DNA of 35,708 bases from Kiritimatiellia bacterium (GTDB taxonomy: Bacteria; Verrucomicrobiota; Kiritimatiellia; RFP12; UBA1067): positions 1 to 35,708 of the forward strand of contig JAFWBO010000064.1 of the NCBI GenBank assembly GCA_017507065.1, in the 5' to 3' direction. A program made the position numbers and the translations under genes. The notes below the pieces were generated by a model. That model searched no databases and was not told where the DNA came from. It saw only the letters and a program-made list of their open reading frames with translations. Positions 24,477 through 30,934 of the stretch are shown here, piece after piece (position 1 is the first letter of the stretch; each line of letters opens with the position of its first letter).

Positions 24477-25841
24477 TCACTTCCTTTTCTTTATCTCGGG
24501 AATCTGGGCCGCCGCCACCGACTGGCCGAGGCGGCGCGCTTTTTCGTCGGGCATGAAAATGTCGATCTTCTCTGCCCATTCGGGATAGACGTCTTTGAGC
24601 ATCGTCTTCGCCGTTTCGAGGATGACCTCGCCGCCGAGCCCCGAGGTGACGCGCCCGAGGATCATCATGTTCTCGTAGTCGTAGAACTCGTTGTACCACG
24701 GTATCGCATGCGCGAGGAAGCGGCCGATCTGGATGTAGACCTTGAGAGCCTTCGCGTCGCCTTTCTCCATCGCGGCCTGCACGACTTTGAGGCGCTCCGG
24801 GAGCTTCATCGACTTCGGGAACTTGAAGCCGTTCTCGACAGCGAGCCAGTTTACCGCCTGCTGCGAAAACGCCATCGCGCCCACGCCGTAGTCGCCGGAC
24901 CATTCGTCCTTCGGGGCGGCCGGGTTGAAGTCGACCGGCGCAAACGCGAGCTCGCAGATGCGGCCCGTCATGCGGCGCTTGGGATCGACGTATCCGACGG
25001 CCTCGGACGAGCCCATCGCCACTCCGAGGATGCCCTTCTTGTCCATCGAGATCATGCCGGCGAGCGCGGTGACGTCGCCGTCGTTGTACACCGCGAACGG
25101 CACGTTCCAGTCTTTCTCGATGCGGTAGAAGAGATTCTGCGCCTCTGGGAATTTCGAGGGGTTTTTCTCTTTGACGGCGCGGAAGAGAGAGGCGAGCCCC
25201 ATCTTCTGCCCGACGAGCACGCCCGCCGTGGAGCCGCCTATCGCGTCGACGCGCGGAAGGGCCGCCGCCGCCTCCTTGAGGCCGGCGGTGAGCTTCGAAT
25301 AGTGGTATTCGGGGTCGGCGTTGTTCCTCGGGTCCCACGGGAACTCCTTCGAGAAGACGACCTTGCCCTTGTCGAGCGCGGAAATCTTGAAGTCGCTCGC
25401 GCCGAGATCGAAGCCGATGCGGCAGCCGTCGGCCACCGTCTTGACCTGGCGGAGCTTTTCGGAAAACTCGGGCATCTTCTTCTGCGGGACTACGACGGCC
25501 TCGACCGGCCTGCCGTATATCGAAGAGAAGAAATCGAAATCGAACGCGCGAGCCCCTTTCTTCGCGTAGGCTTTGGCGACCGGCTTCACGACGGCGTCCG
25601 GCCCCGAGAGATAAAGCTTCCAGCCGCCCGCCGCCCAGAGCGCGAACTTGGCGATGCGCTCGACGACGTGCGAGACCTTCTTCGCCGCCGCGGGATCGAG
25701 CCTCTTCGGGATGGGCATGTCGTAGCGGAAAACCTTGCCCTCTTCGCGCTCCCATGCGACGGACACGATATCGCAGGACGATCCTATCCCGTCGTACACT
25801 TCCCAAAGCGCGCTCATCGGCGCGATGAATTCAGATGCCAT
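24477..25841 (-). CDS. ROK/hexokinase-like sugar kinase with an extra N-terminal domain
   Basis: The 454-residue protein has an N-terminal region of about 140 residues without a recognised motif. An actin-fold kinase begins at GFDLGASDFKIS (DxGxSxxK phosphate-1 loop, near residue 144). IGGSTAGVLVG (201), the catalytic-Asp block FAVYNDGDVTALAG (249) and MGSSEAVGYVD follow. Compared with ROK enzymes the zinc-binding CGxxGC segment is missing; the equivalent stretch reads GDYGVGAMAFS. AAAGGAG lies 9 bases before ATG 25841, which supports that start over the upstream in-frame alternative. It is immediately followed by the NahK-like gene. Confidence 0.78.
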   Translation of the reverse strand: MASEFIAPMSALWEVYDGIGSSCDIVSVAWEREEGKVFRYDMPIPKRLDPAAAKKVSHVVERIAKFALWAAGGWKLYLSGPDAVVKPVAKAYAKKGARAFDFDFFSSIYGRPVEAVVVPQKKMPEFSEKLRQVKTVADGCRIGFDLGASDFKISALDKGKVVFSKEFPWDPRNNADPEYHYSKLTAGLKEAAAALPRVDAIGGSTAGVLVGQKMGLASLFRAVKEKNPSKFPEAQNLFYRIEKDWNVPFAVYNDGDVTALAGMISMDKKGILGVAMGSSEAVGYVDPKRRMTGRICELAFAPVDFNPAAPKDEWSGDYGVGAMAFSQQAVNWLAVENGFKFPKSMKLPERLKVVQAAMEKGDAKALKVYIQIGRFLAHAIPWYNEFYDYENMMILGRVTSGLGGEVILETAKTMLKDVYPEWAEKIDIFMPDEKARRLGQSVAAAQIPEIKKRK

Positions 25842-26277
25842 TTTGTTTTTCTCCTTTGCTTTCCCTGTCTTTCTTCCGCCCGGCACGCATCACCGCGCCC
25901 GAGACGAAACTGATTTTACCAAATAGCCGCGAAAACTTCAACATTAAAATAGACCTGACGCGCGTCACGACGAAGCGCCCTCCCCGGACCGGAACGAAAA
26001 GAAACACCGTTCTTTCCGCAAGCGCGAGCGGGACGGGGAACTCCGCTATCGCCGCGCGCGACCGGGCGAGAGCCCTCTCTCCGCGCGGGCCGGCCAGAGC
26101 AAAGCGCCCGCTGTCGAGATCGAGCGTGTATGCGCCGGCCTCGGGAAGTTCGATTTCAAGAAGCGTGTCGCGCGGCCGTTCCGAAGCGAGGGCGATAAAC
26201 TCGTCCAGAAAGGACGCGATCCTTCCCGCCGAAAGCGTGAAAGGATCGGGCCGGAATATCGCCCTCTCCGGCATCAT
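25831..26277 (-). CDS. Small protein of unknown function between acyl-CoA ligase and sugar kinase
   Basis: This 148-residue protein is not recognised. It overlaps the stop of the acyl-CoA ligase (ATGATG, four-base overlap) and the start of the kinase gene by 11 bases, so it is almost certainly translated within the operon. Residues 1-35 look helical and acidic. Residues 37-105 alternate hydrophobic and charged residues and look like a beta barrel or sandwich (LLEIELPEAGAYTLDLDSG, then VFLFVPVRGGRFVVTRV). The tail (about 130-148) is very basic and charged. No signal peptide or long membrane helix is visible. Predicted function: none. Confidence 0.7.
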   Translation of the reverse strand: MMPERAIFRPDPFTLSAGRIASFLDEFIALASERPRDTLLEIELPEAGAYTLDLDSGRFALAGPRGERALARSRAAIAEFPVPLALAERTVFLFVPVRGGRFVVTRVRSILMLKFSRLFGKISFVSGAVMRAGRKKDRESKGEKQNGI

Positions 26278-28013
26278 GCGTCGGGCCAGAGATCGTGGGC
26301 CATCTCGCGGAGCTTGTACTTCTGTATCTTCTGCGAAGCGGTCATCGGGAAGACGTCGACAAAGTGGACGTACTTCGGAATCTTGAACCACGAGATGCGG
26401 TCTTTGCAGAACGCCGCGACGTCGGCCTCGGTTATCGCCGAACCGTCGGACCGGATTATGAAAGCGGCCGGCTGCTCGCCGTATTTCTTCGAAGGGCACC
26501 CCACGACGGCTACATCCTTCACCCCCGGCATCGTGCCGAGGAAGTCCTCCACCTCCTTGGGGCTGATGTTCTCTCCGCCGCGGATGATGAGATCTTTGAG
26601 ACGTCCCGTGATGTAGAAGTAGCCCTGTTCGTCCATGCGGCCGATGTCGCCGGAATGGAGCCAGCCGTTCGCATCGATGCACTTGGCCGTCTGCTCGGGC
26701 ATCTTGTAGTAGCCTTTCATGTTGCCGTATCCGCGGCAGCATATCTCGCCGTCCTGTCCGAGCGGAGCGATATCTCCCGTTTCGGGATCGATGATGGCCA
26801 CTTCGACGCCCGGGAGCGCCTGGCCTATAGTCTGGCATTTGCGCTCTATCGACTCCTCGAAATAACGCGTCATGGTCATCACCGGGCCGGACTCGGTAAG
26901 CCCGTAGGGATTGGTGATCTCGCGCATGAACATCTTCGTCTGCGCCTGCTGCATGCGGTGGACCGGGCAGGCCGAGCCGGACATGATGCCTGTTCTGAGG
27001 TTTCTGAAATCGAATCTCTGGAAGAGCGGATGGTCGAGCATGGCGATGTACATCGTAGGCACGCCGTACGTAGCCGTGCACTTCTCCTTTTCGATCGACG
27101 TCATCACCTGCACGGGGTCGAACTTCTCGAGAAACACCATCGTCGAGCCGTGGTTGACGCAGCTCATAACTCCGAGCACGCATCCGAAACAGTGGAAAAG
27201 CGGCACCGGTATGCACACTCTGTCGCGGCTCGAGAGATTCTGGCACGCCCCGATCCAGAAGCCGTCGTTGGCGATGTTCCAGTGCGTGAGCTGCACGCCC
27301 TTGGGGAAGCCCGTCGTCCCGGAAGTGTACTGCATGTTGACGACATCGTGCACATCGCACTCGCTCTGGCGCTTCAGGTAGTCTGCAACCGGCGTCTCCA
27401 CCGCCAGCGACTCCACTTCGTTCAGAGAATACATGCCGCGGAACTTCTGGCCTCCGAGGAACATGACGCGTTTGAGGCACGGATAGCGCGACGACTTCAG
27501 CTCGCCTCTCGGCTGCGTCTTGAGTTCGGGGACGAGCTCGTTTATCACTTCGACGTAGTCGCAGTCGCGGTAGCCGTTTATGATGAAAAGGTTTTCGGCG
27601 TCGGACTGCTTGAGGGCGAAGTCTATCTCCTCGCGCTTGTAGTTGATGTTGAGCGGCAGGAGGATGGCGCCGATTTTGGCCGTGGCGAACATGAGCACGA
27701 CCCAATGCGGCACGTTCGTGGCCCACAGCGCCACCTTTTCGCCGTGCTTGACGCCTAGCGCCATCAGGCCGCGCGCCACGCGGTCGACCTCCTCGCCGAA
27801 CTCGAACCACGAAAGCCTGAAGTCGCGGTCGGCGTAGACTACGGCGTCGTTCGGCCCGCAGCGGGCTATCGTCTGGTCGAGAAGCTGCCCGAGGGTGTAT
27901 GAACGCGTTACGGGGAGGTTGTTCCACGGCACTCCGGTGGACACGCTTTGCGTGAACGGGCCTTTGGAAGGGGCGGACCCGAACGGATCCGAAAGTTTGA
28001 ACTCTTTTTTCAT
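26274..28013 (-). CDS. AMP-dependent acyl-CoA synthetase (fatty acid-CoA ligase family)
   Basis: The 579-residue enzyme activates a carboxylic acid to acyl-AMP and then acyl-CoA. It contains the ATP-binding loop YTSGTTGFPKG (229-239), YGLTESGP (370-377), the hinge-region WLHSGDIGRMD (451) and GRLKDLIIRGGENISPKEVE (470) in windows. The catalytic Lys lies in ASQKIQKYKLRE near the C-terminus. The family usually includes medium- and long-chain acyl-CoA ligases; chain length cannot be read from sequence. It follows the lipid A acyltransferase gene by 31 bases, suggesting a lipid or fatty acid role. No strong Shine-Dalgarno site is seen before ATG 28013 (only GGAAAG 14 bases away). Confidence 0.92.
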   Translation of the reverse strand: MKKEFKLSDPFGSAPSKGPFTQSVSTGVPWNNLPVTRSYTLGQLLDQTIARCGPNDAVVYADRDFRLSWFEFGEEVDRVARGLMALGVKHGEKVALWATNVPHWVVLMFATAKIGAILLPLNINYKREEIDFALKQSDAENLFIINGYRDCDYVEVINELVPELKTQPRGELKSSRYPCLKRVMFLGGQKFRGMYSLNEVESLAVETPVADYLKRQSECDVHDVVNMQYTSGTTGFPKGVQLTHWNIANDGFWIGACQNLSSRDRVCIPVPLFHCFGCVLGVMSCVNHGSTMVFLEKFDPVQVMTSIEKEKCTATYGVPTMYIAMLDHPLFQRFDFRNLRTGIMSGSACPVHRMQQAQTKMFMREITNPYGLTESGPVMTMTRYFEESIERKCQTIGQALPGVEVAIIDPETGDIAPLGQDGEICCRGYGNMKGYYKMPEQTAKCIDANGWLHSGDIGRMDEQGYFYITGRLKDLIIRGGENISPKEVEDFLGTMPGVKDVAVVGCPSKKYGEQPAAFIIRSDGSAITEADVAAFCKDRISWFKIPKYVHFVDVFPMTASQKIQKYKLREMAHDLWPDA

Positions 28014-28044
28014 CGTTTATTGCATCTTTCCAATGTGCTTTAAA

Positions 28045-28863
28045 TCATCTCCATCTGCGGTGCGCCCAGAGATACTGTTCCGGATACGCCCTTATCGCCG
28101 CCTCGAGCCTGTCGTTCAAGAGCTGCGTCGCCGCGGCGATATCGTCGTCGGGCCCGAACTCCACGGGATCCGATCCGACAAGCCTGTATCTGTACGGCGC
28201 TATCCGCACAAAAGACCCCACCACTATCGGCACCGAATATTTTATCGCCATGCGCGCCGCCGTGGGGAACGTCTTCGCGTCGCGCCCGAAAAACCTGAGT
28301 TTGAGCCCATTCGACGCGTGCTGGTCCATGAGGATGGTCATGGCCGCGTTGTCGGATAGCCACGATTTTATCGCGGCCGTGGTGAAACCGTGGTTCTTGT
28401 CTATTATCGTCACCGGGCCGCGGAAATGGTGCTTTTTCATCCAGTTCGCCGCGAACTTGTTGTTGAGGACGCGCGCTATGGCTATCATCGGCCGGGCGAA
28501 CGAAAGAAGGTTCGTGGCGGCCTCCCACACGCCGTGGTGGGCGCTCACGAGGAGAATAGGCCTGCCGGGAGTGTCGAGGAGCAGCTTCACGGCCTTTTCG
28601 CTCGCGCCCTCGACGACGAGATGCTCGCGCCAGTTCTCTGCGTTCACGACGCCGGGGACGAAAAGCGCCTCGGCGATGTGCCCTGCGATGTGCCGCCACG
28701 CTTTTTTCGCTATCCTGCGCGCCTCTTTTTCGTCGGACGCGACGCCCGCCTTGAGAATATTGTCGACGGAAAGGCGTCTCCTCGACGGCATGAACGGCCA
28801 TACGGCCGACGCTATTGCGCAGCCGATGGAATATGCATGCCGCTGGAAGAAAGTGAGCTTCAT
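28045..28863 (-). CDS. Lipid A biosynthesis acyltransferase (LpxL/HtrB family)
   Basis: The 272-residue inner-membrane-associated enzyme transfers a secondary acyl chain to lipid A precursors. It has an N-terminal hydrophobic stretch (about residues 8-24). The catalytic His-x4-Glu is in LVSAHHGVWEAATN (His109, Glu114). LLMDQHASNG-like ILMDQHASNGLKLRFFGR and TAARMAIKYSVPIVVG blocks follow, as does the C-terminal YPEQYLWAHRRWR. All are characteristic of the HtrB/LpxL fold. The gene starts three bases beyond the ychF stop. It indicates that this organism makes an LPS-type outer membrane. Confidence 0.9.
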   Translation of the reverse strand: MKLTFFQRHAYSIGCAIASAVWPFMPSRRRLSVDNILKAGVASDEKEARRIAKKAWRHIAGHIAEALFVPGVVNAENWREHLVVEGASEKAVKLLLDTPGRPILLVSAHHGVWEAATNLLSFARPMIAIARVLNNKFAANWMKKHHFRGPVTIIDKNHGFTTAAIKSWLSDNAAMTILMDQHASNGLKLRFFGRDAKTFPTAARMAIKYSVPIVVGSFVRIAPYRYRLVGSDPVEFGPDDDIAAATQLLNDRLEAAIRAYPEQYLWAHRRWR

Positions 28864-28865
28864 TA

Positions 28866-29984
28866 TCAGTTGAACATGAACTCCACGACGTCGCCGTCGC
28901 GCATTTCGTATTCTTTGCCCTCGGGCCTGAGCGCGCCCGCCTCGCGCGCGCCCTTCTCGCCGCCGTATTTGACGTAGTCGTCGTAAGAGACCACCTGCGC
29001 GCGGATGAAGCCCTTCTCGAAATCGGTGTGTATGACGCCGGCGCACTTGGGAGCCTTCCATCCGCGCTTGAAAGTCCACGCGCGGACCTCCTTCGGCCCC
29101 GCCGTCAGGTAGCTTGCAAGCCCAAGCGTATGGTAGGCGAGCTTTATCGTGCGCTCGAGCGACGATTCCTCGAGCCCGTAGCTCTGAAGGAACTCTTTCG
29201 CCTCCGCGTCGGAAAGCCCGGCGAGATCGGCTTCCATCTGCGCCGACACCGTCACGCACTCGGCTCCTTCCTTCGCCGCGTACGCGCGAAGCGCCTCCAC
29301 GTGGGCGTTGCCTTCGCCCGTGACGTTGTCGTCGGCGACGTTGGCGCAGTATATGACCGGCTTGTCGGTGAGGAAATGGAGATCTTTGAGGACCGGGAGA
29401 ATCGCGTCGCCTTCTTTCCTCGGAAACGAGCGCACGCTCTTCCCTTCTTCAAGATGCTTCAAAAGGGCCTCGCACGCCTCGGCCTCCGGACGAAGCGGCG
29501 GCTTCGCCTGGGCCTCTTTCTTCACCTTCTCGTAGCGGCGCTGGAGCTGCTCCATGTCGGCGAGGACGAGCTCGGTCTCTATAACCTCCGCATCGCCGAC
29601 AGGGTCTATGGGAGCGGACTTGTTGCCGCCTTCCTGCACGTGGATGATGTCGTCGTTCTCGAAACACCTCACCACATGGAGTATGGCGTCGCATTCGCGT
29701 ATGTTGGCGAGAAACTTGTTGCCGAGGCCTTCGCCCTTCGATGCGCCCTTGACGAGCCCGGCGATGTCGGTGAACTCGACCGTCGCGCGGATTATCTGCT
29801 GGGGGTTCACGATTTTCGCAAGCTCTTCGAGACGCGGGTCGGCCACTTCGACTATGGCGGAATTCGGTTCTATCGTGCAGAACGGATAATTCTCCGCCGC
29901 CGCCTGCTGTCTCTTTGTAAGCGCGTTGAAAAGCGTCGACTTGCCAACGTTGGGAAGCCCTACGATACCTACGCTCAGACTCAT
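28866..29984 (-). CDS. ychF: Redox-regulated ATPase YchF (Obg-like ATPase 1)
   Basis: The 372-residue protein is a translation-associated P-loop NTPase that prefers ATP. It begins MSLSVGIVGLPNVGKSTLFNAL (G1) and has FTDIAGLVKGASKGEGLGNKFL in windows (G3). The specificity motif is CANVADDNV instead of NKxD, the known reason for ATP use. A helical insertion follows, then the C-terminal TGS domain (AWTFKRGWKAPKCAGVIHTDFEKGFIRA in windows, ending VVEFMFN). The start overlaps the coiled-coil gene stop (ATGA). Confidence 0.97.
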   Translation of the reverse strand: MSLSVGIVGLPNVGKSTLFNALTKRQQAAAENYPFCTIEPNSAIVEVADPRLEELAKIVNPQQIIRATVEFTDIAGLVKGASKGEGLGNKFLANIRECDAILHVVRCFENDDIIHVQEGGNKSAPIDPVGDAEVIETELVLADMEQLQRRYEKVKKEAQAKPPLRPEAEACEALLKHLEEGKSVRSFPRKEGDAILPVLKDLHFLTDKPVIYCANVADDNVTGEGNAHVEALRAYAAKEGAECVTVSAQMEADLAGLSDAEAKEFLQSYGLEESSLERTIKLAYHTLGLASYLTAGPKEVRAWTFKRGWKAPKCAGVIHTDFEKGFIRAQVVSYDDYVKYGGEKGAREAGALRPEGKEYEMRDGDVVEFMFN

Positions 29985-30934
29985 TTCTTCTCTTCTTCCT
30001 TCTTTTGTTCCAGATCCGCGGCGTCGAAGCCGGGATACATCGTTTCCATGCATTTGCCGTAAAAGTCGGCATCGACCATGCGGTCTTCGCGGAGCGCCCT
30101 TTCGCGAAGACGGCCGAGCGACAAGACCGCGACACGCTTCAATTCTTCGTCTCTCGCGTCCGACGCCTCCGATACGATGCGCATAACGCGCGAAAGCTCC
30201 CGCGTCGCGCGAGGCTTGGAGCGATCGTTTTCGGGGAGAGGTTTCCCGGCGCGTCTGACGCGGTTCGTCGCGCCTCCGATCGTGTCGGCTTCGCGCTCGC
30301 CCGCCCACTGGAGATCGGCAACGGTCTTTTCGGGCCTGAGCGCCTTCTCGCGCTCGTCGAGCGCCGCTTTGAATTCGAGGAGATCGCGCTCGAGCGACGC
30401 GAGATCGATCTGCCGCATTTCCAAAAGTTTCGCCTCGGCAATCGTGCGTTCGGAAGAAAGCCTTTCTTTTTCGAGCACGGCCTGCGCGGCGGCGAGGCGT
30501 GCGGCCTCGGCGGCTTCTTCGGCGCGGGCCTTTTCCGCGGCGGCCTTCGCCTCTGCGGCCTGCGATTTCTTGGCGTCTCTCTCCGCCGCGGCCGCGGCGG
30601 AGAGCTCCTGCGCCTCCTGCCTGGCCGCCTCCTGGCGCGCGGCTTCGCTTTCGGCAGCCGCGGCGTTGTGCCGCGCGGCTTCGCGATCGGCCTCGGAAGC
30701 CTTTCTGTTGTCCAAGGCGGCCTGAGCGTCGAGCCTTGCGGCTTCCTCGCGGGCCTTGGCGGCAGACTCTTCGGCCTTTGCCTTCTTGAGCGCGAGCCGT
30801 GCTGCTTCTTCCTCGCTCTCGGCCCTGACGGCCGAAAGCCTCGCCTCTTCGGCGCGGGAATAGAAGACGACGGCCGTCGCCGCGGCCGCGGCAATGACGG
30901 CAACCGCCGCCGCCGCTATCGCAAAGGCTTTCAC
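29981..30934 (-). CDS. Membrane-anchored alanine-rich coiled-coil protein (TolA-like composition)
   Basis: The 317-residue protein starts with a single hydrophobic segment (residues 3-24, mostly Ala/Val), a signal anchor. About 150 residues of Ala/Glu/Lys/Arg heptad-like sequence (about 28-180) follow, then a more complex C-terminal part with GERE and a MVDADFYGKCMETMYPGFDAADLEQ stretch in windows. The composition resembles the TolA rod, but no TolA C-terminal domain is seen, so orthology is not claimed. It overlaps the stop of the secretin gene (ATGA) and the ychF start. Its location suggests a periplasmic partner or scaffold for the secretin, which is inference. Confidence 0.75.
   Translation of the reverse strand: MKAFAIAAAAVAVIAAAAATAVVFYSRAEEARLSAVRAESEEEAARLALKKAKAEESAAKAREEAARLDAQAALDNRKASEADREAARHNAAAAESEAARQEAARQEAQELSAAAAAERDAKKSQAAEAKAAAEKARAEEAAEAARLAAAQAVLEKERLSSERTIAEAKLLEMRQIDLASLERDLLEFKAALDEREKALRPEKTVADLQWAGEREADTIGGATNRVRRAGKPLPENDRSKPRATRELSRVMRIVSEASDARDEELKRVAVLSLGRLRERALREDRMVDADFYGKCMETMYPGFDAADLEQKKEEEKK

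Noticed and set aside
26295-27758. 487-codon plus-strand open frame opposite the acyl-CoA ligase
   Set aside because: Composition (His/Arg/Val-rich) and absence of motifs mark it as an antisense shadow.
30139-30903. Alanine-rich coiled-coil gene as a low-complexity artefact or shadow
   Set aside because: Signal anchor, gene overlaps on both sides and a more complex C-terminal part support a real gene; other frames here lack these.
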